From Pandoraea terrae (GTDB taxonomy: Bacteria; Pseudomonadota; Gammaproteobacteria; Burkholderiales; Burkholderiaceae), in assembly GCF_902459695.1 (NCBI RefSeq), contig NZ_CABPRZ010000001.1, positions 62,001 to 126,000 of the forward strand: a DNA stretch of 64,000 nt, written 5' to 3'. The notes beneath the pieces are model-generated. The model did no database searches, was not told the origin of the DNA, and saw only the letters and a program-made list of their open reading frames with translations. Shown here in pieces: positions 55,082-63,999 of the stretch. The position numbers were made by a program, and so were the translations under genes. Each line of letters opens with the position of its first letter. Position 1 is the stretch's first letter.

Positions 55082-56056
55082 ATGACGATTCTCGGCATCG
55101 AACAAATCACCTACGGCGTACTCGACCTCGACGCCTGCCGCCGCTTCCTCGCCGATTGGGGCCTGAAGGAAGTCGGCGCCGACGCGACCAGCGTGCGTTT
55201 CGAAACGCTCAACGGCGGGCGCGTGCTGGCTGTTTTACACAACGATCCGTCGCTGCCGCCGGCGATGGAAGAGGGCCCAACGTTGCGCGAAGTGACCTGG
55301 GGCGTCGCGACGGCGGCGGAAGTGGCGGCGCTCGCCGACACGCTCGCCGGCCAACCGGGCTACTTCTCGGCAGACGGCGCAGTCGGCTGCATCGACCCGA
55401 ACGGTCTGGCGATCCGCATCGAAGTCACGGGCAAGCGCGAGCTGGACATCAAGGGCTCGCCGTCGAACCCGTGGGGACTACCCACGCGTATCGATACGCC
55501 GAGCCCGGTGTATGAACGCGCGCAGCCGATCGAAGTCGGTCACGTGGTGTTCTTCACGAACACGCTGGCCGAAACCGAGGCGTTTTACCGTGAGAAGCTC
55601 GGCTTCGAGATGTCGGACCGCTACCCGGGCCGTGGCGCCTTCATGCGCTGCGCGCCGCACGGCGGCCATCACGACCTGTTCCTGCTGCAGTTGCCGAATG
55701 GCAAGCGCGGCCTGAATCACGTGGCGTTCACCGTGCGCGATATTCATGAGGTGTTCGGCGGTGGTCTGCACATTGACCGCTGCGGCTGGGAAACGCAACT
55801 CGGCCCGGGCCGTCATCCGATTTCGTCGGCGTATTTCTGGTACTTCAAGAATCCGTGTGGCGCGCTCGTCGAGTATTACGCCGACGAGGATATCCTGACA
55901 CCGGACTGGAAGCCGCGCGATTTCGAGCCGGGTCCGACGGTATTCGCAGAATGGGCGGTCGATGGCGGTCTGGACGGAACGACACGCCGTCAGAAAGGCA
56001 GCGGTCAGGCCCCGGCGCCGGCCGGCAAATTCATGACGGACACGAGCAAGCAGTAA
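55082..56056 (+). CDS. VOC-family extradiol-dioxygenase-like protein
   Basis: A 324-residue protein with two vicinal-oxygen-chelate modules: the N-terminal one starts GIEQITYGVLDLDACRRFLA, the second PIEVGHVVFFTNTLAETEAF and carries NHVAFTVRDIHEV and GALVEYYADED, which hold His/Glu-type metal ligands. This fits ring-cleaving extradiol dioxygenases of catechol or gentisate analogues. It is the last gene of the cluster and is followed by a hairpin. The actual substrate is unknown. Confidence 0.88.
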   Translation: MTILGIEQITYGVLDLDACRRFLADWGLKEVGADATSVRFETLNGGRVLAVLHNDPSLPPAMEEGPTLREVTWGVATAAEVAALADTLAGQPGYFSADGAVGCIDPNGLAIRIEVTGKRELDIKGSPSNPWGLPTRIDTPSPVYERAQPIEVGHVVFFTNTLAETEAFYREKLGFEMSDRYPGRGAFMRCAPHGGHHDLFLLQLPNGKRGLNHVAFTVRDIHEVFGGGLHIDRCGWETQLGPGRHPISSAYFWYFKNPCGALVEYYADEDILTPDWKPRDFEPGPTVFAEWAVDGGLDGTTRRQKGSGQAPAPAGKFMTDTSKQ

Positions 56057-56069
56057 GCTGCCCAGGCAC

Positions 56070-56100
56070 ACCCCGGATACGGCCTGCGCCGCGCCGGGGT
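56070..56100. terminator. Hairpin closing the catabolic cluster
   Basis: ACCCCGG (56070-56076) and CCGGGGT (56094-56100) form a perfect stem between the convergent VOC and glutathione peroxidase genes; no T tract. Confidence 0.45.
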
Positions 56101-56164
56101 CGGTCTGCCTTCCGGGAACTGGAAGGCGTTCAGTGCAGTGTCGGACGCGTATCGACGCTGACGG

Positions 56165-56716
56165 TTACGCGGCCTTCGTCAGTTCGGCGTCGATGGCGGC
56201 CATGAGGCGCTCGTCGTCGGCCGTCACATCCGGCGAGAAACGGCCCACGACCTCGCCGTTGCGGCCGATAAGAAACTTCTCAAAATTCCACAGCACGTCG
56301 GCGGGATTCTCGCGCACGACGCCATAACCTTTCAGGCGTTCACGGAACGGGCCTTCGCCCGTGGCAGCCGGCTGCGCGTCGACGAGCCCTGCGTACAGCG
56401 GATGGCGATCGTCCCCGAGCACCGAGATCTTCGAGAACAGCGGGAACGTGACGTTGTATTGCGTCGAGCAGAAATCGAGAATTTCCGCGTCGGTGCCCGG
56501 CTCCTGGCCCTTGAAATTGTTGGCCGGGAACGCGAGCACTTCGAGGCCGGCGCCGCGCTTGTCTTCGTACAGACGCTCAAGTCCTTCGTACTGCGGCGTC
56601 AGGCCGCATTTCGAGGCGACGTTGACGACGAGCAGTACTTTGCCGCGGTAGTCGGCGAGCGTGGCTTGCGTACCATCGTTGCGCACGAGCGGAATCTGTT
56701 GCAAAGCTTGAGTCAT
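56165..56716 (-). CDS. Glutathione peroxidase
   Basis: A 183-residue thiol peroxidase reducing hydroperoxides. The resolving motif region is VVNVASKCGLTPQYEGLERL (peroxidatic Cys in place of Sec), with LAFPANNFKGQEPG and WNFEKFLIGRNGEVVGRF. The length and sequence fit BtuE-like enzymes. The ATG at 56716 (MTQALQQIPLVRNDG) is the natural start; the upstream frame to 56818 is not native. It is a single gene convergent with the catabolic cluster. Confidence 0.95.
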   Translation of the reverse strand: MTQALQQIPLVRNDGTQATLADYRGKVLLVVNVASKCGLTPQYEGLERLYEDKRGAGLEVLAFPANNFKGQEPGTDAEILDFCSTQYNVTFPLFSKISVLGDDRHPLYAGLVDAQPAATGEGPFRERLKGYGVVRENPADVLWNFEKFLIGRNGEVVGRFSPDVTADDERLMAAIDAELTKAA

Positions 56717-57065
56717 GGCATTCCCTTGGTTGAGCGGGCGGTCATTGCCCGCGAATCCGGTCGAGTGTAGCGTAATGTCTGCGCACCTGCAGGCGGTGCG
56801 CCCGCAACGCCGAGTCACGGCGTACCGAGGGGCCGCTCAGGGCCGACAGTATGCGTCGGGCGGCAGTGACAGCGGACATCCGCGGCATCGGAGCCCCGAA
56901 TGTCCGAAAAGCAACCTGGATCCGCCTCCCCACGCCGTTACGTGAAGGTTGGCAAAGGCCGAGTTGCTCGCATAGGTTTGACAGCGCCTGGCAGGCTAAG
57001 GATACTCGGATGGTCAATGAAAGATGTTCGATACCCGTCCCCCAGCCAACTGCGTAGCCAGCCCT
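56717..57065. other. Gap, no gene recognised
   Basis: 349 bases between the divergent peroxidase and the Cys-motif hypothetical gene. Several short frames occur, none with support. Confidence 0.4.
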
Positions 57066-57479
57066 ATGGTAGAGCCGGTCCCTTTTCCAATTCGCAAGGA
57101 GTGCCCACCCGGCGCCTGCACCTGTAATCGAGATCGCGTATTGCACGACCCGCACGGAGATATCCGCATCTTGCGCCTGACGCAGGCAGAAGAGAAAAGA
57201 CTGATTGCGCGTATTGAAACCATCTCCAGCTTCGCCGACTTGAAGCACATTGCAGAACTTATGCAAGCCCAGTTGGGCATTCTGTTGCAGATTGCGCCGA
57301 GTCTTCACGAAGTTCGCACGGTACGAGGCATCAACATACAGCTAGCCGAACGCCCCGGGCTGTGCCGAAAGACCCGGCAATCCATTCCCGCAGCCATTCG
57401 CCGGTGTCTCGAGAAAAATCCGGACATCGCTTATGCCATCCTGAATGCACATGACCTGTTAGGGGGCGGGTACCTATGA
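57066..57479 (+). CDS. Conserved-looking hypothetical protein with CPPGACxC motif
   Basis: A 137-residue protein with KECPPGACTC at its start (three Cys), then LRLTQAEEKRLIARIETISS and EVRTVRGINIQL and a C-terminal helix (QSIPAAIRRCLEKNPDIAYA). The Cys motif might bind a metal. I associate this layout with Burkholderiales hypothetical genes that lie near mobile or repeat-rich DNA. Start is uncertain: ATG 57066 (MVEPVPFPIRKECPPG) is preferred over 57024. Confidence 0.65.
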   Translation: MVEPVPFPIRKECPPGACTCNRDRVLHDPHGDIRILRLTQAEEKRLIARIETISSFADLKHIAELMQAQLGILLQIAPSLHEVRTVRGINIQLAERPGLCRKTRQSIPAAIRRCLEKNPDIAYAILNAHDLLGGGYL

Positions 57480-58170
57480 CAGTTCAACCTCAGAAGCTGC
57501 CGATGCGTGCAAATCCGGCGGAGCGTCGGTAATTGGACCGGTTGCCGTCCATCACCGCTGACGAAAGCGGAAGGCTGCCGGCGGCTCTTACCGGCCGAGG
57601 CCGGTCATTGGCTAGTTGGTTCCCTCTGACGTTCGAAGGGCCGCTCCGCACCAGACGAGAGACATTCGCGCGCAGGCGACCTTCGTCGCCTCGTCGGCCT
57701 TAGCGGACGTCTGCCTGTCGGCGTTGGCCCATCTGCCAAGCGCCAGTGACCGGACGTTGACCGGTCTGTAGCGGAGAACGTCCGTTTCGAACTTCATCGA
57801 AAGCGTACTCTCGACCCGTTTCCGCCGTTCGGAACCAGACCACTGCAACGACCGCTTCCCCGGTACAACCGCCGGTCGCCACATCGAGTTATCGGCGCAG
57901 GTAGATTCGTTCGCGGCGCCAACAATGTGCGCTACCAAAAAACGCCGGACCTCAACTGCCCCAGTGGGCGCAAGCCAGGTTGGCGTGTTGTGACGCGTAA
58001 GCCAGCGTAGCCGCGATTCGCTCCCGACACCGCGAGCGAAGGATGGATGCTTCCCCGGCAACCGCAATCTACCCCCCCCAATCAGGATAACTAGCCTAAC
58101 GTAGATAACGAGAATATGCTAGACTCATTGAGCGCTGTAATTGGCAGAGGCCAAAGGTAAGGAGAAGGCG
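57480..58170. other. Repeat-rich gap before the toxin-antitoxin pair
   Basis: 691 bases without a supported gene. It contains the left arm of the long inverted repeat (57694-57829). The rest looks like decayed repeat DNA; an AT-rich stretch at about 58085-58130 probably carries the promoter of the next operon. Confidence 0.5.
57694..57829 (+). repeat. Left arm of long inverted repeat
   Basis: Bases 57741-57829 (beginning cgccagtgaccggacgttga) match the reverse complement of 61471-61556 with about six differences; similarity continues more weakly out to 57694. The two arms enclose the toxin-antitoxin pair and the YhcG-like nuclease. Confidence 0.75.
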
Positions 58171-59070
58171 ATGTCATCGATTGACTTTATCGAGGTTGCC
58201 GGCAATGGGAATCAGCCTGTCGTCGCAATGGGGCATGTCAGTGTTGAAGAAATTGTTGGCGAGCGTCCCCAGCACGGCGCCAGGCTACGTATATTCATTT
58301 CGCACAACCGTCCATCCGTCCCCTATTCTCTTGTTACAGACAGCCTTCACTTGGTGGACTACGTAGCACGCACTAACTCGGCGCTAAGAGAGCAGCTGGC
58401 CCGCTCCCGGTGGCGTGCCCAGGACGCGCGTCTCTTCTTCCGAATCAGCGCTTGCGATTTTGCGCATATCGAACCCTTGCACGTCGAGACTTGGCGAGAC
58501 CTTGAGCTGATCTGGTCAGCTAATTTGAACCGAGTGCTATGCCTCGCAGTTGAGGGCAATCGATGGGACATTTTGAAGCTCCTTGACTCCATTCACGAGC
58601 AGGAGGGTAGCGATTTCAATGACCCAACGCCATCATTACCTGCGGCGCCCGATCCGCACCAAGCTGCTATCAAATTCCGCAATGAACTACTGGCGAAGGG
58701 TTGGCCCGATGGCAAGCGCGTAGCGGAGATGGCTGGCGGCTCGCTTGGAAAGAATCCGGCTCAATATGCAGCCCGCCTTCGTGCGAGTGGTGCACTCCTT
58801 GGCGTATGGGATGCCCCACTTCGCACGTTCCGGCATCCCGATTTCCAGTTTGACGCGCATGGCAAAGTGCTGCCAGAGGTGGCGCAGTTACTAAAGGCAT
58901 TGCCCGGTGGCGATGACGACCGCGGTGGTTGGCGGCGTGCGTTCTGGTTGTACTCGCCCCATCCGAGGCTTGACGCGGAAAGCCCAGCTCAAGTATTCAA
59001 GTTTGATGCTCAGCGGGTTATCGACGTGGCCAAGCGGGAGTTTGATGGGGACCGCAATGCCCACTGGTGA
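58171..59070 (+). CDS. Antitoxin with Xre/MbcA/ParS toxin-binding-like C-terminus
   Basis: A 299-residue protein. The C-terminal segment (WRRAFWLYSPHPRLDAESPA, then QVFKFDAQRVIDVAKREF) resembles the MbcA/ParS/Xre toxin-binding domain of RES toxin partners. The central part has a helix-turn-helix-like region (GKRVAEMAGGSLGKNPAQYA). The first 140 residues are an extra domain I do not recognise, making it about twice the usual antitoxin length. It overlaps the RES gene by 26 bases. Start ATG 58171 follows aaggagaagg; 58141 is possible. Confidence 0.7.
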   Translation: MSSIDFIEVAGNGNQPVVAMGHVSVEEIVGERPQHGARLRIFISHNRPSVPYSLVTDSLHLVDYVARTNSALREQLARSRWRAQDARLFFRISACDFAHIEPLHVETWRDLELIWSANLNRVLCLAVEGNRWDILKLLDSIHEQEGSDFNDPTPSLPAAPDPHQAAIKFRNELLAKGWPDGKRVAEMAGGSLGKNPAQYAARLRASGALLGVWDAPLRTFRHPDFQFDAHGKVLPEVAQLLKALPGGDDDRGGWRRAFWLYSPHPRLDAESPAQVFKFDAQRVIDVAKREFDGDRNAHW

Positions 59071-59746
59071 GGACGACGTCTTGCATCGGGTTCAATGTGG
59101 TATTTTGAGACCCGGCGACTATTGGCATGTGTTCCCGGCCGTATATTCTCCGACCGCCAGTAACCCTAACTCCAAAGCGCGGCTGGCGTGGCGCGACGGC
59201 TTTCATAGCATGTTTTACGCGGGAGACACGCCGGCCGCCGCGCTTTGGGAAACCGCACTACGCAATGCTGGCGTCCGTCAAGGCTACGTCTACACGGACC
59301 CTGTTCACCTTAAAGGAATGAGCCTTGCGCGGCTGTCGTTGACCGTCGAGGTGCCCCTGCTGGATTTGCGTACGCCCTACCGCCGCGAGCTGGTCGATGC
59401 GAATTCCGCGTTGGACGCCATGTGGGATCACGCGCTGAAGCGGTCTGACTACGAAGCTACCCATGACATCACCCAGCAACTGATGGCGCAACTGATGGCA
59501 GCCGGCTACCCGGATGGTGCCGCTCTGCGGTGGCATTCACGGCAAGCGGGTTCGGACAGCGCTTTTTTGTTTTTCGAGCCGCCCATGACATCCGCCTGGT
59601 GGACGTACGAAGACAGCGATATTTTTCCGCTCGACGAACTCAGTGGACAAGAGCAGATCCGGCAGGCGCTCGCCCATCAGGGGCTCACGTGGCGCGGCGC
59701 TCCCGGCGGGACTGAGTTCGAGCCAGACCTGCACGAGTGCAAATAG
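59045..59746 (+). CDS. RES-domain toxin
   Basis: A 233-residue RES-family protein. RES toxins degrade cellular NAD+ and arrest growth until neutralised by the antitoxin encoded upstream. Family features are an early Arg (LHRVQ), RDGFHSMFYAGDTPAAALWE (the R...Y and E pattern) and the later Ser-containing core. The start ATG 59045 follows gggag with a short spacer; 59057 is an alternative. Translational overlap with the antitoxin is typical of type II pairs. Confidence 0.82.
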   Translation: MGTAMPTGEDDVLHRVQCGILRPGDYWHVFPAVYSPTASNPNSKARLAWRDGFHSMFYAGDTPAAALWETALRNAGVRQGYVYTDPVHLKGMSLARLSLTVEVPLLDLRTPYRRELVDANSALDAMWDHALKRSDYEATHDITQQLMAQLMAAGYPDGAALRWHSRQAGSDSAFLFFEPPMTSAWWTYEDSDIFPLDELSGQEQIRQALAHQGLTWRGAPGGTEFEPDLHECK

Positions 59747-60164
59747 TGAGCGGACCATCTTCACCGGTTCGTCAGAAAATTCGGCGTCGGCAGTTTTGCG
59801 CTCCGACCGGCGTCGCGCGCAAACTTATGCGCCCGTTCCATTGGCAGCTTCCGAGCAACAGCCGACGCCTGAGCGTCCGAGCAACGGGTCGAGGAAATGT
59901 CGGCTACTGGCCGATAGCACCAGTTCGATGAGCGGTCGACAGAACGGACATTGGAATCCTCAACGTCAGCTTTCCGGCAGTTTGTGTGAACGCGAACTTC
60001 CGGCCATGATGCGTCATTCGCCCACCCGGTGGTCCGGACATTCAGACGTCCGCTCGGCTCAGCAAACGGCCAGCACATGGGCGAAAGCGAACGTTGCCTC
60101 TCGGCCATTGCGGACGGTCGGTGCCTGAGGGGGCCTCATAATGCATGTCTGCTTTCTGTGCCTT
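59747..60164. other. Gap, decayed repeat-like sequence
   Basis: 418 bases between the RES gene and the convergent YhcG-like gene. It is rich in phrases such as gcggacggtc and cggacattc that resemble the flanking inverted repeats but are not alignable with confidence. No gene seen. Confidence 0.4.
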
Positions 60165-61193
60165 CTATTTTTTGTCCGAGCCAAGTTCGGCTTCGATTTG
60201 CTCGATTGACGGAAGGTCTGAAACAAGTGGGGCGGGGACTTCGCGCAATAGTTGGTACTCAGCCACCCCAATCGGCTTAGCCATGCCTCGGAGCGCATAC
60301 TCGGCGACGAGCCGGTTCTTTTCCCGGCATAGCAGTAGTCCGATGGTCTGCTGATCGTCAGCGCGCTTCAACTGGGCGTCAACTGCAGACAGGTAGAAAT
60401 TGAGCTGGCCCGCGTATTCCGGTTTGAACGGCGTAGTCTTCAACTCTACTACCACGTAGCAGCGCAGCTTGAGATGATAGAACAACAAGTCGATGAAGAA
60501 CTCATCGCCGCCGACGTCCAGCCGATATTGGCGACCCACGAAGGCGAAGCCGGCGCCAAGTTCGATCAGGAAGCGGGTGATGTGCTGTGTGAGTGCCCTT
60601 TCGATATCACGCTCCTGCGCGTCGTCGGTTAAGCCGAGAAAATCGAAGATGTAAGGATCCTTGAGCGTTGCGCGCGCTAAGTCGGACTGAGGCGGCGTCA
60701 AGCGGTCCCGAAAGTTTGTGACCGCGCCACCTTGCCGCTCGTGCAGGCGCGTTTCGATCTGCATGGCCAGCACATTGCGCGACCAACCGTGTTCGACGGC
60801 TTTGGCCGCGTACCACTCGCGTTCAGCGTTTGCTTTCAGTTTGTCGAGGAGCGTGCACAGATGGAACCATGGTAAATGTGCAGCAGCTTGCTGCACAAAC
60901 GCGCCGTCCGGCCACGCCTCGGCAAAAGCTCGCATGTATTTGAGATTGCGTGGCGAGAATCCCCGCATGTCGGGAAAAGCTGCTTTTAGGTCCCGGGCAA
61001 GTTGGTCGATTACCTTTGCGCCCCATCCTTGACGCCGTTGCCGCTCCAATATGTCACGACCAATCTGCCAATAAAGCGAGATCAATTCACGGTTGACGGA
61101 GAGCGCTGCGCGTTGCCGCGCCTGTTCGACTCGCAACTTCAGGTCGGTCAGCCATGCGGCGTAGTCGGGTGAGTTGCGAAGCAGGTCTGTCAT
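60165..61193 (-). CDS. YhcG-like PDDEXK nuclease family protein (DUF1016)
   Basis: A 342-residue protein with the N-terminal DUF1016 helical part (SVNRELISLYWQIGRDILER, RGFSPRNLKYMRAFAEAW) and a C-terminal PDDEXK nuclease core: DEFFIDLLFYHLKLRC then YVVVELKTTPFKPEYAGQLN, with the D and E-x-K residues present. Such proteins (YhcG/RhgB) are linked to mobile and defence islands; the target is not known. The ATG at 61193 (MTDLLRNSPDYAAW) is preferred over 61223. Confidence 0.9.
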   Translation of the reverse strand: MTDLLRNSPDYAAWLTDLKLRVEQARQRAALSVNRELISLYWQIGRDILERQRRQGWGAKVIDQLARDLKAAFPDMRGFSPRNLKYMRAFAEAWPDGAFVQQAAAHLPWFHLCTLLDKLKANAEREWYAAKAVEHGWSRNVLAMQIETRLHERQGGAVTNFRDRLTPPQSDLARATLKDPYIFDFLGLTDDAQERDIERALTQHITRFLIELGAGFAFVGRQYRLDVGGDEFFIDLLFYHLKLRCYVVVELKTTPFKPEYAGQLNFYLSAVDAQLKRADDQQTIGLLLCREKNRLVAEYALRGMAKPIGVAEYQLLREVPAPLVSDLPSIEQIEAELGSDKK

Positions 61194-61796
61194 TCGGGTA
61201 GTCCGAGGCACAGGACAAAACAATAGATCCTGTGATTATCGGCGGTCAGGGGGGCGGCAGGCAACCGGGACGTGTCTGAAATCGCATGCATGGCCCGCTG
61301 CCCCTTATGGGGGCACAAACGCCGATGACTTCAAAAAAAGCGGACGCTCGCCGCGTTAGCCTACGGCTTCCCAAGGACGTCCGCAATGGCCAACTCCACG
61401 TGTTCCAGTGACTGCACCGAACGACTTCTCGACCCTGATACCCGCCGTTGCACTTCTGACGGCTCGAGCGACGGCAACGGGTCGAGAGCACGCTTTCGCT
61501 GAAGTTCGAAACGGACGTTCGCCGCCACAGACCGGTGAACGTCCGGTCACTGGCGCCTAGCAGACGCGTCAACGCTGACGGGCCGATGTCGGCTTAGGCC
61601 GAGCACATGCCGGCCGCCCCGAATACACGAATGACCGTTGCACCCTGGAAGCTGCTGTAAACGCCACGCCGGGTCGAAGGGTAGAAGTGGCTCGAACTCG
61701 GCCGGTTGCGTTCATCGCAGATCGGCCATCTGCGGTCGTTCGTCCGCCACATCACATGGACGTTCGAACGTCGGCCCCGCTTGGATCAAAGCGAAC
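61194..61796. other. Repeat-bearing gap
   Basis: 603 bases between two minus-strand genes. It contains the right arm of the inverted repeat (61471-61602) and further GC-rich decayed repeat-like sequence. No gene supported. Confidence 0.5.
61471..61602 (-). repeat. Right arm of long inverted repeat
   Basis: The reverse complement of 61471-61556 matches 57741-57829 with about six differences, and the weaker outer part (61557-61602) matches 57694-57740. Confidence 0.75.
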
Positions 61797-62846
61797 TCAA
61801 GCGCTTTCTCGGTCAACGATGGTAAACCCAGTGTCGATCCGCACATTGAGCCGTTCGCCCTCATACCCCGATTCCGCAGCAAAGCGGGTAAGCAAAGCCT
61901 CGGCGGCATTTTTCCCGATCGTAGCCCCGTCGACCCGAACCGTCGACAAAGCGGGACAGACGTGTGCCGCGGTGTTGAGGTCGCCGAAGCCCATCACTGC
62001 AACATCACGAGGGACATTCAATCCGCGGCTCGCAGCCTCCGCGAGCACGCCCTGCGCCAAGGTGTCGGAACTGCAAACGACAATCTCCGGCGAAGATGAC
62101 GCCAATATTCGAGTGAGCCCTTCTCGCCCACCCTGCAACGTCGCCGGCGCCGGAAGCACTTCGAACGACGTGTCTACGATGCCATGCTTGGCTAGCTCGT
62201 TCTTCAAACTCTCGCAGCGGCGTAGGCCGCGTGGGTCATCGACGGAGACAATCCCAAATCGCTGGTACCCCTTGCGAATGAGATGCCGCGCGACCGCCAC
62301 ACCAACCTTCTCATGTGAGAAACCGATGACCATATCGATCGGATTGTCGGTCAGGTCCCAGATTTCGACGACCGGGATCTTCGCTTTTGTCAGCCGTTCG
62401 ATCGTCGCATCGGTGTGGCTCGTGCCCGCGAGGACGATTCCGTCTGGCCGACGGCCAAGGATAGCTTCGACAAGCGCTTCCTCGCGCGAGGTGGAGTATC
62501 CAGTGAGCCCGAGAAGCGTTTGGTAGCCGGAAGTCGTCAGACCGTCCATCAATGCCTGAACGGTGTCAGAAAAAATCGAGTTGGCAATTGTCGGGAGCAG
62601 GATTGCGACCAGATGACTCTTGCTGCTCGCTAATCCGCCGGCGAGCATATTCGGTACGTATCCCGTCGCCCGAACGGCCTCGATCACTTTTCTCTGCGTA
62701 TCGCTTCGAACCAGTTCGGGCCGATTCAGTGCGCGTGACACGGTCATCGGCGCGACGCCCGCAACGCGCGCAACGTCAATCAACGTGACGCTCTTCGCGG
62801 CACCGGCGATCACCGGCGCCTGCTTGCGCTCGTATTTTTTTGCCAT
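61797..62846 (-). CDS. LacI-family transcriptional regulator
   Basis: A 349-residue regulator: helix-turn-helix SVTLIDVARVAGVAPMTVSR followed by the hinge and a sugar-binding-type effector domain (LVAILLPTIANSIFSDTVQA, RPDGIVLAGTSHTD, VAVMGFGDLNTAAHV). It resembles GntR-type gluconate repressors. No adjacent sugar gene is in the window, so the target is probably beyond the element. Start ATG 62846 has AGGAG at a good distance; an in-frame extension to 62990 has a disordered look and is unlikely. Confidence 0.9.
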   Translation of the reverse strand: MAKKYERKQAPVIAGAAKSVTLIDVARVAGVAPMTVSRALNRPELVRSDTQRKVIEAVRATGYVPNMLAGGLASSKSHLVAILLPTIANSIFSDTVQALMDGLTTSGYQTLLGLTGYSTSREEALVEAILGRRPDGIVLAGTSHTDATIERLTKAKIPVVEIWDLTDNPIDMVIGFSHEKVGVAVARHLIRKGYQRFGIVSVDDPRGLRRCESLKNELAKHGIVDTSFEVLPAPATLQGGREGLTRILASSSPEIVVCSSDTLAQGVLAEAASRGLNVPRDVAVMGFGDLNTAAHVCPALSTVRVDGATIGKNAAEALLTRFAAESGYEGERLNVRIDTGFTIVDRESA

Positions 62847-63003
62847 CTCCACGACTCCTGTCCGCGATCCGGTCAAGCCGGGGCAGGGCGACTCGTCGCG
62901 TGCACCCGCATACGGAACCGCTGTCTTGCCGGTCCTCGGCGACGATTCGTCGTTCCCGGCGGCCGACTCGCGACGGCCAGGATGCTTCATAGGATCTACT
63001 GCG

Positions 63004-63023
63004 CTACGCGGTAATTTGCGTAG
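63004..63023 (-). repeat. Hairpin at the TnpB stop / element right end
   Basis: CTACGC (63004-63009) and GCGTAG (63018-63023) form a perfect stem around an 8-base loop; the TnpB stop codon lies in it. IS200/IS605 elements carry a subterminal hairpin and the guide RNA scaffold here. Confidence 0.55.
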
Positions 63024-63999
63024 TCGCTTCGGTGGGTTCCTGCTTCATCGAGCGGCCTGAATGCGCCGACTCTCCACAGGCTAAAACGCGATGCCCTCGC
63101 GCTAACACATTGATCGCGCCGACCACATCGGCGTGATTTTCGTAACCGCAATCGACGCACTGGAATTGCGCCTGAGTCTGCCGGTTGTCTTTCGCTATAT
63201 GGCCGCAGCAAGGGCACGTCTGACTGGTGTGGTGTGGCGGCACGGCCAGCAGCATGCCGCCGTTCCACAACATCTTGTAGTCGAGCTGCCGCCTGAACTC
63301 GCCCCAGCCTTGGTCGAGCATGGCACGATTGAGGCCAGACTTCCACCGCACCCTCTTGCCGTGCTGTTCGCTGTTGCCCCTGGAAGACCTGGAGAGTTTC
63401 CGTACCTGCAAATCCTCAATGCAGACGAGCGCGTGGTTTTGGCTGATCGTCGTCGTGGTCTTGTGCAGGAAATCTTTGCGGGCGTTGGCGATGCGGGTGT
63501 AAATCCTCTGGACGCGGGCCTTCGCCGTCTTCCAGTTGTTGCTGAACTTGACCTTGCGGCTCATGCGGCGCTGGTAGCGGGCCAGCCGCTGCTGGTGTTT
63601 CCTGAAGCTGTTGAGCGGCGCGATGAAGCTCGCGTCGCTCAGGGTGGCGAATCTGGCGATGCCGACATCGATGCCGATGGCGGTTCTCGTCGTGGGCAAA
63701 GCTTGCTCGATTTCACGTTGCGTCTGAATTGACACGAACCACTTGCCGCCCGACTGGCTCACGGTCACGTTGCGCAACTCGCCAAGAACCTCCCGGCTGT
63801 TGCGGTAACGCAGCCAGCCCAACTTGGGAAGAAAGAGGCGGTTGTTGGCCTGATCGAGCTTGATCTGTTTCGGGTCGGGGTAGCGGAAGGCATCGCCGCT
63901 GCCCTTGCGCTTGAAGCGCGGGAAGTCGGCGCGCTTGGCGAAGAAATTTTTGTATGCCTTCTCCAGGTCCTTCAAGGCATGTTGCAACGGGTGGCAGGG
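63004..63999 (-). CDS. tnpB: TnpB RNA-guided nuclease of an IS200/IS605 element (partial)
   Basis: The frame is open to the right edge, so the N-terminus is missing ([20 protein letters not shown] is the first visible segment). The RuvC residues are present: Asp in [14 protein letters not shown], Glu in [12 protein letters not shown], Asp in [13 protein letters not shown]; the zinc finger is CPCCG...CVDCGYE. TnpB is a nuclease guided by RNA from the element's right end. The catalytic core looks intact. A tnpA was not visible in the window. Confidence 0.92.
   Translation of the reverse strand, partial: PCHPLQHALKDLEKAYKNFFAKRADFPRFKRKGSGDAFRYPDPKQIKLDQANNRLFLPKLGWLRYRNSREVLGELRNVTVSQSGGKWFVSIQTQREIEQALPTTRTAIGIDVGIARFATLSDASFIAPLNSFRKHQQRLARYQRRMSRKVKFSNNWKTAKARVQRIYTRIANARKDFLHKTTTTISQNHALVCIEDLQVRKLSRSSRGNSEQHGKRVRWKSGLNRAMLDQGWGEFRRQLDYKMLWNGGMLLAVPPHHTSQTCPCCGHIAKDNRQTQAQFQCVDCGYENHADVVGAINVLARGHRVLACGESAHSGRSMKQEPTEATTQITA

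Noticed and set aside
59747-60164. A third copy of the long inverted repeat
   Set aside because: Shares short phrases only; no stretch aligns well enough to call a copy.
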